From Acinetobacter haemolyticus CIP 64.3 = MTCC 9819 (GTDB lineage Bacteria; Pseudomonadota; Gammaproteobacteria; Pseudomonadales; Moraxellaceae), in assembly GCF_000369065.1 (NCBI RefSeq), contig NZ_KB849801.1:178637-242636 (forward strand): a stretch of 64,000 bases of DNA, given 5' to 3'. Below, in pieces: positions 36,624-44,843 of this stretch (position 1 is its first letter; the number at the start of each line of letters is the position of its first letter). The notes beneath the pieces are model-generated. The model had not been told where the DNA came from. It did not search any database and worked only from the letters and a program-made list of their open reading frames with translations. Both the position numbers and the translations under genes were made by a program.

Positions 36624-36955
36624 TCCGCATTGATGAAATCTGGTTGTCTACTCAGCCCATGGACATGCGTGCAGGTATGGATACGACCATGGCTCAGGTG
36701 GTGAGAGCCTTTGGCTACATCAAACCGCATTGTGCTTACCTGTTCTGTAATAAACGTGGCCATCGCATGAAAGTGCTGGTACATGATGGATTGGGCATCT
36801 GGCTGTGTGCCCGGCGGCTGGAACAGGGCAAATTTCACTGGGCTCAAGTTCACCAAGGTGAAACCGTGGCCCTCAGCCCGGAACAGTTACAGGCACTGAT
36901 CCAAGGTTTGCCCTGGCAGCGCATTGGACGACAGCAGGTGGTGACGATGCTTTAA
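36620..36955 (+). CDS. tnpB: IS66 accessory protein TnpB
   Basis: 111 residues from ATG 36620 (MIRIDEIWLSTQPMDMRAGM), the family start. The diagnostic RAGMDT, FCNKRGHRMKVLVHDGLGIWLCARRLE motif series is present. The start overlaps the tnpA stop by 4 bp. TnpB is required for efficient IS66 transposition, by an unknown mechanism. Confidence 0.93.
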   Translation: MIRIDEIWLSTQPMDMRAGMDTTMAQVVRAFGYIKPHCAYLFCNKRGHRMKVLVHDGLGIWLCARRLEQGKFHWAQVHQGETVALSPEQLQALIQGLPWQRIGRQQVVTML

Positions 36956-37029
36956 ACCAGGCTCGACCATTCTGCTATTCTCCAAACGTTCTATTTCATT
37001 CTTCTCATGACCTCAGGCATACTGCGGTC

Positions 37030-38613
37030 ATGAATACGCTGCCTGACTTAAGCCAACTGACCCATGAACAACTGCTGGAATTCACCAGGCAGTTGGCGCT
37101 GCAGCATCAGTCTCTAGCACAATCAAACCAACAATTGGATGCCAAAGTTCAACATCTTTCTATTCTCAATCAAAAATACGAGCATGAACTGGCGCTGTTT
37201 AAAAAGCACAAATTCGCCCAAAAGAATGAACACTTAACGGCAAAACAAATCCATCTGTGGGATGAAGCGGTTGAAGAAGATATTGCCGCGGTTGATCTAG
37301 AACTGGAACGGCTAAATGCAGATAAAACCAATGCAGCGACACAGAAAGCCAAAACCAATAAACCTAAACGTCGACCACTGCCAGATCATCTACACACCAT
37401 CCGTATTGAGCATGAACCTGCATCAACCCAATGTGCTTGTGGCTGCCAACTCCGTCGTATCGGCGAAGATGTCAGTGAAAAACTGCATTTCAGACCGGCA
37501 CAGTTCTATAAGGAACAGCATGTGCGTGGTAAATGGGTCTGTGATCAGTGTGACACTCTAACTCAGCAAGCGATGCCCGCCTATGTGATTGATAAAGGCA
37601 TTGCTTCACCTGAATTGCTCAGCCATGTGCTGGTATCGAAGTATGCCGATCATTTGCCGCTGTACCGTCAGCGCCTGATCTATCAGCGGGCTGGCATCGA
37701 ACTGTCTAGATCAACTTTATCTGACTGGATAGGTCGCTGCGGTGTAGAACTGGAACCTCTGGCCAATGCCTTAAAAGAGGTGGTGCTGCAACAGCGGGTG
37801 CTGCATGCAGATGAAACACCGGTCACCATCATGCGGATGGGTGAGAATAATAAAAAACCGAAGAAAGGTTATGTCTGGGCCTATGCCACCACACAGTATA
37901 ATCCAGTTCAGGCGGTGATCTATGACTTTCAGGATAGTCGTTCAGGCCAGCATGCTGAAGAGTTCTTGAAAGGCTGGCAGGGCTATCTAGTCTGTGATGA
38001 TTACAGTGGTTATAAAGCACGTTTTAAATCAGGCCAGGTGATTGAGGTGGGGTGCATGGCCCATGCACGTCGTAAATTCCATGAACTGCATGTAACTGGG
38101 AAAAGTCAGGTTGCTGAACAGGCCTTAGTGCTGATTCAGAAACTGTATGCGATAGAAGCAGAACTCAGGAAAAAGACCGATGGTACAGCGGAAGACCGCC
38201 GCGAATACCGACAACAGCATAGTCAACCAGTGATGCAACAACTATATGAATGGCTCAACCAACATCATCTGACAGTGCCATCGAGTTCTCCCACCGCCAA
38301 GGCTATCAATTACACTCTGAAGCGTTGGCCAGCCTTAAGCCGCTATCTGGATGATGGCAATCTACCGATATGCAACAATTGGGTAGAGAATCAGATGCGT
38401 CCCTGGGCGTTGGGACGCAAGAACTGGCTGTTTGCAGGTTCGCTGCGCAGTGGTCAGCGAGCGGCAAACATCATGACTTTAATCCAGTCAGCAAAGCTGA
38501 ATGGCTTGGATCCGTATGCCTATTTAAGTGATGTGCTGAAAAGGTTACCGACACACAAAGTGACCCAAATTGAAGAATTGCTGCCGCACTGCTGGAAACC
38601 TAAATCGAATTAA
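37030..38613 (+). CDS. tnpC: IS66-family transposase TnpC
   Basis: 527 residues. In order: an N-terminal leucine-rich coiled coil, a zinc-finger-like region (CACGCQLRRIGEDVSEKL, then CDQC), a DDE domain (about 255-480; VLHADETPVTIM, LVCDDYSGYKARF, and the Glu in NNWVENQMRPWALGRKNW), and a C-terminal IS66 tail. No frame damage is seen. Confidence 0.95.
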   Translation: MNTLPDLSQLTHEQLLEFTRQLALQHQSLAQSNQQLDAKVQHLSILNQKYEHELALFKKHKFAQKNEHLTAKQIHLWDEAVEEDIAAVDLELERLNADKTNAATQKAKTNKPKRRPLPDHLHTIRIEHEPASTQCACGCQLRRIGEDVSEKLHFRPAQFYKEQHVRGKWVCDQCDTLTQQAMPAYVIDKGIASPELLSHVLVSKYADHLPLYRQRLIYQRAGIELSRSTLSDWIGRCGVELEPLANALKEVVLQQRVLHADETPVTIMRMGENNKKPKKGYVWAYATTQYNPVQAVIYDFQDSRSGQHAEEFLKGWQGYLVCDDYSGYKARFKSGQVIEVGCMAHARRKFHELHVTGKSQVAEQALVLIQKLYAIEAELRKKTDGTAEDRREYRQQHSQPVMQQLYEWLNQHHLTVPSSSPTAKAINYTLKRWPALSRYLDDGNLPICNNWVENQMRPWALGRKNWLFAGSLRSGQRAANIMTLIQSAKLNGLDPYAYLSDVLKRLPTHKVTQIEELLPHCWKPKSN

Positions 38614-38702
38614 AAAATAGGTATGGGATTCAGCGGACGCTTACGTAGAACAAAACATAGCCCCAAAAATAGGAAGATATTTATGATGAATAACCACATG
38701 TT

Positions 38703-39005
38703 TTAATATCCATTTTGTGCTTGATGATACGTTTTACTTACTAAGATATAAGGAACAAAAATACAAAACGTTAGGTAGAAAATAAAATTGAAATTAAGAG
38801 CATAAGTTATTAAAAAAGATAGCGAAGCACCAAAAGAACTATTGAATAATCTTTTTCCAGTTTTAAAGTGATGAATAGGGCGTATAACTAGAGCCTTTTT
38901 AAATGATAGCTCTGCTAGATAGAATCCAAAAGCAAATAGCATGATCAAGAATATTGGATGCCAAGTACCAATGTAAAAGAGTTGATCAAATAGAAATGAC
39001 TGCAT
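38703..39005 (-). CDS. Hypothetical membrane protein, 100 residues
   Basis: Two or three predicted membrane helices (HPIFLIMLFAFGFYLAEL; ASLSFLITYALNFNFIFYLT) separated by a basic loop (HHFKTGKRLF). Family not recognised. It is the upstream partner of the IS66-split 57-codon membrane-protein gene. The transcript now runs into the right end of the IS. Confidence 0.6.
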   Translation of the reverse strand: MQSFLFDQLFYIGTWHPIFLIMLFAFGFYLAELSFKKALVIRPIHHFKTGKRLFNSSFGASLSFLITYALNFNFIFYLTFCIFVPYILVSKTYHQAQNGY

Positions 39006-39051
39006 GTGCTATATTTTTATAGATATTGGTTTATTTAATCATAATTATAAT

Positions 39052-39087
39052 AAAAAAGGGATTAAATCCAAAGATTTAATCCCTTTT
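39052..39087 (-). terminator. Bidirectional-looking terminator of the thiolase gene
   Basis: AAAAAAGGGATTAAATC, CAAA loop, GATTTAATCCCTTTTT, with runs of A and T on both sides. It directly follows the thiolase stop on the minus strand. Confidence 0.9.
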
Positions 39088-39103
39088 TGTGTCAGGCTAG
39101 CAG

Positions 39104-40633
39104 TTATTTTTCAATAATAGCCGTTACACCTTGACCACCAGCAGCACAGATCGAAACTAAGATACGACCTGAACCTTTTTGGTTTAAGATCTTCGCAGCA
39201 GTTGCGATGATACGACCACCAGTAGCAGCGAATGGATGACCAGCAGCTAAAGAAGAACCTTTAACGTTTAACTTGCTACGATCAATCGAACCTAAAGGTG
39301 CATCTAAACCTAAACGCTCTTTACAGAATTTTTCATCTTCCCATGCTTTCAAAGTAGAAAGAACTTGTGATGCAAATGCTTCGTGGATTTCATAGTAGTC
39401 GAAATCTTGAAGTTTAAGACCAGCACGCTCAAGCATACGCGGAACTGCATAAGCAGGCGCCATCAATAAGCCTTCTTTCTTACCAACGAAATCAACTGCA
39501 GCTGTTTCAGAGAAAGTTAGGTAAGCAAGAACTTCGTGACCATTTGCTTTAGCCCATTCTTCAGAGGCTAAAAGTACACATGATGCACCATCAGTAAGTG
39601 GAGTAGAGTTACCCGCTGTCATCGTTGCAGCTTCGCCTTTACCAAATACAGGTTTTAATTTAGCTAATTTCTCAGCTGTAGAGTCAGCACGTAAGTTGTT
39701 GTCACGGCTTAAACCTAGGAATGGTGTAATTAGGTCATCGAAGAAACCTTCTTCGTATGCTTTCGCCATTTTTTGGTGAGAAGAAGCAGCTAAAGCGTCT
39801 TGATCTTCACGTGCAATACCCCACTCAAGAGCAGTAATTGCTTGGTGATCACCCATAGACAAACCAGTACGTGGCTCACCATTTTTAGGCGCATCCATAA
39901 GATCTTTAATGTTGATTTTAGATAAAGCTTTTAAACGATCTTTACCAGTTTTAGCGATGTTAAGTTCAAGCAAAGCTTTACGTAAACCATCACCGAAAGC
40001 GATTGGAGCATCAGATGTTGTATCAACACCACCAGCGATACCCACTTCGATTTGACCTAAAGCAATTTTGTTTGCGACTTGGAATGCTGCTTGCAAACCA
40101 GTACCACAAGCTTGTTGAAGATCACAAGCTGGAGTTTCAGGAGCAAGTTGAGTGTTTAAAACACACTCACGAGTCATGTTGAAGTCACGGCTGTGTTTTA
40201 ATACTGCACCAGCAACAACTTCACCTAAGCGCTGACCTTGTAGGTTGAAACGCTCAACCAAACCGTTTAACGCAGCAGTAAACATGTCGATGTTCGAAGC
40301 TGTGAAATATGCGCCGTTAGAGCGAGCGAAAGGAATACGGTTACCGCCGATAATGGCTACACGACGAACGGTGTTTTTGCTCATGGTTTTATCCTGTTGA
40401 ACAGAAGGTTTGGTTGTTTTAGCTGTAGCTGCTTTTGTGGTTGCAGAAGAAGCAGTGCTTTTGGTGCTACGGCTACTAGTTGAACGAGTGCGAGTCGTTT
40501 TAGTTGCCGTACTTGCTGCTTTAGGAGTTGTGCTCGTACTTTTACTTCTAGTCGAAGTTGCTTTTGATGTATTTGACACATTCTCTTCAGCAGAATTCTC
40601 GACTGCTGGATTTTCTTGAGTTGTTTTGCTCAT
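39104..40633 (-). CDS. Thiolase (acetyl-CoA C-acyltransferase) with disordered N-terminal tail
   Basis: 509 residues. Residues 1-83 are a Ser/Thr/Ala/Lys/Arg-rich low-complexity tail. The thiolase fold begins at residue 84 (MSKNTVRRVAIIGGNRIPFA). Catalytic motifs are intact: nucleophilic Cys in DLQQACGTGLQA, EIHEAFA, AAGHPFAATGGR, and the base Cys in SICAAGGQG. Met84 (40384) has AGGA eight bases upstream, so a short, tail-less form of 426 residues may also be made. The gene is divergent from the FabG/MaoC pair. A role in chain elongation or degradation of beta-ketoacyl-CoA is inferred. Confidence 0.88.
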   Translation of the reverse strand: MSKTTQENPAVENSAEENVSNTSKATSTRSKSTSTTPKAASTATKTTRTRSTSSRSTKSTASSATTKAATAKTTKPSVQQDKTMSKNTVRRVAIIGGNRIPFARSNGAYFTASNIDMFTAALNGLVERFNLQGQRLGEVVAGAVLKHSRDFNMTRECVLNTQLAPETPACDLQQACGTGLQAAFQVANKIALGQIEVGIAGGVDTTSDAPIAFGDGLRKALLELNIAKTGKDRLKALSKINIKDLMDAPKNGEPRTGLSMGDHQAITALEWGIAREDQDALAASSHQKMAKAYEEGFFDDLITPFLGLSRDNNLRADSTAEKLAKLKPVFGKGEAATMTAGNSTPLTDGASCVLLASEEWAKANGHEVLAYLTFSETAAVDFVGKKEGLLMAPAYAVPRMLERAGLKLQDFDYYEIHEAFASQVLSTLKAWEDEKFCKERLGLDAPLGSIDRSKLNVKGSSLAAGHPFAATGGRIIATAAKILNQKGSGRILVSICAAGGQGVTAIIEK

Positions 40634-40857
40634 AAGGCTTTTCCAAGCATAATAGGGATATTCTTAATATAACCATAGCATATTTCAAATATTGCTGTAT
40701 TGACTAGAATGACGCTTTAGACCACATTCAGGTCAAGACATCTAGACATGAACTCAAGTATGATTTGCTATGAGTCAATCAAACATTAATTTTATGTTAT
40801 ATACCAAACAAAAATCACTTGTTTGTAAAAAATTCATTTGTATGAGAGATAATAACC

Positions 40858-42249
40858 ATGACCGATCAATACCAAGCATTTACACAATCACCTTTGGGTA
40901 AATTTGTTGTAAAAAATCTAGGCTTACCATCACCTGTAGTTCTAGATCGTTTTGAAAATGCTCAACCTGTTGTGAATGGTGCAGTATTGCTTGGCGCAGC
41001 ACCTTCAAGTACAAATTCTGCTGCGATTGCTCAGGTTCTTAGTAATATTCATGCGGATAGCTACGTAGGAAACAATGTTGAATTACAACAAACAGCTGCA
41101 AAAGTAGGTTTGAATCTTCGTCCATTAAATGCAGATGACAAAGAGTCAAAATTTAAAGCAGTTGTATTCGATGCTTCTGGTATTCAGGATTCTGAACAGC
41201 TTAAAGCGTTGTATGATTTCTTTAATCCAATCGCTCGTCAAATTTCAAGTTCGGGTCGAGTTATCGTTGTTGGTACTACACCTGAAACGGCTAAAACAGT
41301 AAAACAAGCAATTGCACAACGCGCACTTGAAGGTTTTGTCAAATCTGTTGGTAAAGAATTTAAAAAAGGTATTACTGCTCAAGTTGTATATGTTGATCAA
41401 GGTGCTGAAGCGAATCTAGAATCTACGTTACGTTTCCTAATTTCCCCACGTTCAGCTTACGTATCGGGTCAAGTGATTCGTGTTTCAAAAGCAGATGTTG
41501 TAGATATTGACTGGGCAAAACCATTGGCAGGTAAAACTGCGCTAGTTACAGGTGCAAGCCGTGGTATCGGTGAGGCAATTGCACAAGTGCTTGCTCGTGA
41601 TGGCGCGCATGTAATTTGCTTAGATGTTCCACAACAACAAGCTGATTTAGAGCGTGTTGCTGGTTCAATTGGTGGTTCAGTATTGGCAATTGACATCACT
41701 GCTGCGGATGCGGGTGAAAAAATTAAAACTGCTGCTGCCAAGCAGGGTGGTTTGGACGTGATTGTTCACAACGCTGGTATTACTCGTGACAAAACTTTGG
41801 CAAATATGAAGCCTGAGCTTTGGGATCTTGTAATCAACATTAACTTATCAGCAATTGAGCGCGTTAACGATTACTTACTTTCTAATGATGGTTTAAATGC
41901 AAATGGTCGTATCGTTTGTGTATCATCTATCAGTGGTATCGCTGGTAACTTAGGTCAAACCAACTATGCTGTTTCCAAAGCGGGTGTAATTGGTTTGGTG
42001 AAGTTCACTGCGCCTACATTAAAGAATGGCATTACCATCAATGCTGTTGCACCAGGTTTTATTGAAACTCAAATGACTGCTGCGATTCCTTTTGCGATTC
42101 GTGAAGCAGGTCGTCGTATGAACTCAATGAATCAAGGCGGTTTGCCTGTAGATGTCGCTGAAGCGATCGCTTGGTATGCATCAACCGGTTCAACAGGTGT
42201 GACTGGTAACGTTGTACGCGTTTGTGGTCAAAGCTTGTTAGGTGCTTAA
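40858..42249 (+). CDS. High-molecular-weight 3-oxoacyl reductase (FabG4-like)
   Basis: 463 residues, about twice a usual FabG. The N-terminal half (1-215) is a Rossmann/flavodoxin-like domain without a clear nucleotide motif. The C-terminal half is a classical SDR, with TGASRGIGEA, NAG, the Ser-Tyr-Lys triad in SSISGIAGNLGQTNYAVSKAG, and APGFIETQMT. This two-domain layout is that of mycobacterial FabG4, which reduces long-chain 3-oxoacyl-CoA with NADH. It is followed 65 bp later by the MaoC gene. Confidence 0.88.
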   Translation: MTDQYQAFTQSPLGKFVVKNLGLPSPVVLDRFENAQPVVNGAVLLGAAPSSTNSAAIAQVLSNIHADSYVGNNVELQQTAAKVGLNLRPLNADDKESKFKAVVFDASGIQDSEQLKALYDFFNPIARQISSSGRVIVVGTTPETAKTVKQAIAQRALEGFVKSVGKEFKKGITAQVVYVDQGAEANLESTLRFLISPRSAYVSGQVIRVSKADVVDIDWAKPLAGKTALVTGASRGIGEAIAQVLARDGAHVICLDVPQQQADLERVAGSIGGSVLAIDITAADAGEKIKTAAAKQGGLDVIVHNAGITRDKTLANMKPELWDLVININLSAIERVNDYLLSNDGLNANGRIVCVSSISGIAGNLGQTNYAVSKAGVIGLVKFTAPTLKNGITINAVAPGFIETQMTAAIPFAIREAGRRMNSMNQGGLPVDVAEAIAWYASTGSTGVTGNVVRVCGQSLLGA

Positions 42250-42314
42250 GCATTAAGGTTTTGAAGAGGGGTGCTAGCGCATCCCTTTTTTATAAAAATA
42301 TAGAAAGGTTTATT

Positions 42315-43169
42315 ATGAATACACGTCATTTTAGTCAATTACCAAAACCTTATTTAGCTTATCCAAAAGTTATCCAAGGTTTAATTTTCAAAAAGCCGAA
42401 AGGTGAAAAAGTTTTGCCACAAGTTGAATATGTGGTTGATACACTCAAGATTGATACAAAACATTTAGAAACCTACAACGAAATTTGTGGTTTTAAAAAT
42501 GATGGATTCGTACCTGCAATTTACTTGGCAGTATTATCTCAAAGCTTGCAAATGCACATGATGACGAGTGAAGCGTTCCCATTTGCGATTTTAGGTTTGG
42601 TGCATATTCGTAACCAGATCAAACAAACACGCAAAATTGGTGTAGATGAACAAATTACATTGTCATGTAAATTTGGTGAGTTGCAACCACATGATAAAGG
42701 CTTGCAGTTTGATTTCATCACAACTGCAAAAGTAGGTGGTGAAGTGGTGATGGAAAGTCTAACCACTTACTTATCTCGCCAAAAAACTGAGAAAAAAGCT
42801 GCTGAGAAAGTGAAAGAAACCAAAGAGCCAGCTTATCAGCCACAAGCTGAATGGAATATTTCTGAAAATACAGGTCGCCGTTATGCCGTAATTTCAGGTG
42901 ATTTTAACCTGATTCATATTCATGCTGTGACTGCGAAAGCATTCGGTTTTAAACAAGCAATTGCGCATGGTATGTGGAGTAAGGCAAAAGCATTAGCTAG
43001 TATTGAATTGCCATCAGCTTATGAAGCGGATGTGTGGTTTAAATTACCAATGTATTTACCATCAACAGTTGAGTTTTTAACAGCGAATGAAGCGAAGCAA
43101 ACTGAATTTTTGATACGTAATTTGAAATCTAAAAAGCCACATGTCGCTGGAACAGTAAAAGCAATTTAA
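42315..43169 (+). CDS. MaoC-family enoyl-CoA hydratase / (R)-3-hydroxyacyl dehydratase
   Basis: 284 residues from ATG 42315, with GAAAGG eight bases upstream. Two hot-dog regions are present. The C-terminal one has the hydratase-2 motif with Asp and His in GDFNLIHIHAVTAKAFGFKQAIAHGMW. The pair with the FabG4-like reductase matches (R)-specific reduction and dehydration of acyl-CoA. A charged Lys-rich linker joins the halves near residue 160. Confidence 0.87.
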   Translation: MNTRHFSQLPKPYLAYPKVIQGLIFKKPKGEKVLPQVEYVVDTLKIDTKHLETYNEICGFKNDGFVPAIYLAVLSQSLQMHMMTSEAFPFAILGLVHIRNQIKQTRKIGVDEQITLSCKFGELQPHDKGLQFDFITTAKVGGEVVMESLTTYLSRQKTEKKAAEKVKETKEPAYQPQAEWNISENTGRRYAVISGDFNLIHIHAVTAKAFGFKQAIAHGMWSKAKALASIELPSAYEADVWFKLPMYLPSTVEFLTANEAKQTEFLIRNLKSKKPHVAGTVKAI

Positions 43170-43232
43170 GCTTTAATTAATTCCTTAGATTTACATCTCT
43201 TGTGTTCGCAGGAGAGATTGTCTTACAATAAA

Positions 43233-44507
43233 ATGATTATAAGGATGCGTACTTTGATTAAAGAATTCCTTTTGGCCAATACTCAAAACTATCATGGCAC
43301 TGTTGATGAACGATTCCTAGATTTAGCAACTCAATTTAGCCGATTTCAATATGCAAGAAGCCATCAGGGTGGAGCAGCTTTAGTTGTCTATTTTCAAGGT
43401 CAAAAAGTTGTCGATATATTTACAGGTAAAAAATCACAAGAAGAAGATTGGCAGTCTGATACTTTGGCTATGTGTTATTCAACTGGCAAAGGAATTTTAG
43501 CTACACTTGCTCATATTTTAGTGAGTGAAGGTTTGCTTGATTATGATGAGCCGATTGCAAAATATTGGCCGGAATTTGCTCAAAATGGAAAGCAATATAT
43601 TACTTTAAGACATGTCCTATCTCACCAGACAGGTTTATTTGATATTCGAAATCTCATCGAGACAGCAACAGAAATGCTCGATTGGTCGCATATGCTGGAT
43701 GTAATAGCCAAAGCTACACCGCGCTTTGCCGCTGGGAAAGGCTTTGCTTATCAACCATTGACCTATGGTTGGATTCTTGGTGGTGTGATTGAAAAGGCAG
43801 CCAAGCAACCATTGAGCTGGCTAATGCAACGTTATTTGGTGCAACCACTTGGATTAAATGGAGCGTATTTTGGTGTTCCAAGTTCTGAATTGGATCGTGT
43901 AGCTCGTTTAATATCCAAACCTAAAACTTCTGTTGCTTCGAAATCTGAAAATAGAAAAAGTACTCAAACACGAAAACCGTCATTATCAGAAAAACTGTTA
44001 GAGTTATCAGGACAAAGTCCACAAGATTTCAAAGATGCAATGATTCCAAAAGGAATGGGTAATTTCAGCTTTTTTAGTGATGCTGGTTTGCAGGCCGTTA
44101 TTCCTGCTGCAAATGGTGTATTCACTGCCGATAGCTTAGCTAGAGTTTACGCTATGCTTGCTAATAAAGGTCTGTGGAATGGTGAACAGTTGATCAAGCC
44201 TGAAATTTTCAAGCAGTTAGGGACTGTACAATCGAAAGGACGAGATCGTGTTATGCCAATCCCAATGCATTGGCGTTTGGGTTATCACCGAATTCTTACT
44301 ATGGGAAAACGTGCACCACACGGTTTTGGTCATGTTGGCTTTAATGGTTCTGGTGCATGGTGCGATTCCGATCGAGAGCTCAGTTTTGCTTACACACATA
44401 ATTTTAATATTACCTCCGCAACAGGTGATTACCGCTTATGGGGTTTGAGCCAAGAAGCTTTAAGATGTGCAGATCAAGTCTTAAAGGGAAGAAAAGGATG
44501 GTTCTAA
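43233..44507 (+). CDS. Serine hydrolase of the beta-lactamase (class C-like) family
   Basis: 424 residues from ATG 43233. Starts at ATG 43245 or TTG 43254 (AAGGA eight bases upstream) are equally possible, so the first few residues are uncertain. The SxxK nucleophile is in CYSTGKGI, a Tyr motif is in AYQPLTYGW, and the KTG-like segment is HVGFNGSG. There is no signal peptide, so this is likely a cytosolic esterase or transesterase rather than a resistance enzyme. It follows the MaoC gene and ends at a terminator. Confidence 0.85.
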   Translation: MIIRMRTLIKEFLLANTQNYHGTVDERFLDLATQFSRFQYARSHQGGAALVVYFQGQKVVDIFTGKKSQEEDWQSDTLAMCYSTGKGILATLAHILVSEGLLDYDEPIAKYWPEFAQNGKQYITLRHVLSHQTGLFDIRNLIETATEMLDWSHMLDVIAKATPRFAAGKGFAYQPLTYGWILGGVIEKAAKQPLSWLMQRYLVQPLGLNGAYFGVPSSELDRVARLISKPKTSVASKSENRKSTQTRKPSLSEKLLELSGQSPQDFKDAMIPKGMGNFSFFSDAGLQAVIPAANGVFTADSLARVYAMLANKGLWNGEQLIKPEIFKQLGTVQSKGRDRVMPIPMHWRLGYHRILTMGKRAPHGFGHVGFNGSGAWCDSDRELSFAYTHNFNITSATGDYRLWGLSQEALRCADQVLKGRKGWF

Positions 44508-44520
44508 ACCATCTTTTTTT
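44497..44520 (+). terminator. Terminator after the serine hydrolase gene
   Basis: GATGGTT, CTA loop, AACCATC, then seven T. The stem overlaps the last codons and the stop of the gene. Confidence 0.9.
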
Positions 44521-44843
44521 ATGTAATATCTAAGAACATTTTTTTCCAGAATAGAGTTGGGTATTTAGTTATATTATTTAGAACTGTTAATGAGTTTTAA
44601 TGATCTTTGAGTCTTGGTTCTCGATCATATTTTAAACTTTGATGTGATATGGTTTAAACTCAAATTTATAAAGCCACTCCTACTTATTACGTATTTTTTT
44701 GATTTGTTTAATAGCTTTTTGTTAAATTGTGATAAAAATAAATATATGATATTTAATCGGAAAAATTTTAAAACAATTGATAAGTCTGATTTGGTTTGGT
44801 AGTGTTTGTTGTGCAAAAAATATACTTAAAAGGAAAGGTGAAA
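44521..44843. other. AT-rich upstream region of cpaA
   Basis: About 320 bp of very AT-rich DNA with no credible gene. It must carry the cpaA promoter, but I find no hexamer pair I would defend. The ribosome-binding site AAAGGTGA lies directly before the cpaA ATG. Confidence 0.4.

Larger units (their letters stand above)
36154..38644 (+). mobile_element. IS66-family insertion sequence, complete (2491 bp)
   Basis: The ends are imperfect inverted repeats starting GTAAGCATCCGGCT (left) and GTAAGCGTCCGCTG (right, reverse complement), as usual for IS66. Identical 8-bp direct repeats GTAGAACA flank it (36146-36153 and 38645-38652). All three genes tnpA, tnpB and tnpC are intact. Base composition is visibly richer in G and C than in the host neighbours, which points to recent arrival from another genome. 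Confidence 0.95.
36027..38699 (-). pseudogene. 57-codon membrane-protein gene split by the IS66 element
   Basis: Removing the IS and one copy of the 8-bp target repeat joins 38699-38653 to 36153-36027 and gives one clean frame on the minus strand. It starts MWLFIINIFLFLG and ends with TAG at 36027, 57 residues in all. Two hydrophobic helices are separated by LAGEEQHL. Its ATG would follow the stop of the 100-residue membrane protein by 3 bases, so the two genes formed a tight operon. The insertion falls in codon 16, after Cys15. Confidence 0.7.

Noticed and set aside
37170..37358. Minus-strand frame inside tnpC
   Set aside because: It lies fully antisense within the IS66 transposase and has no start signal.
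40410..40619. Valine/leucine-rich plus-strand frame opposite the thiolase tail
   Set aside because: A shadow of the low-complexity Ser/Thr/Lys tail; membrane-like only because of codon complement.
43200..44507. Resistance beta-lactamase
   Set aside because: The SxxK family match is real, but there is no signal peptide and the neighbours are lipid-type enzymes, so an esterase-like hydrolase is more likely.
44614..44802. Short AT-rich plus-strand frame upstream of cpaA
   Set aside because: Runs of Phe/Leu/Lys/Asn from AT-rich DNA, no ribosome-binding site; it lies in the cpaA upstream region.
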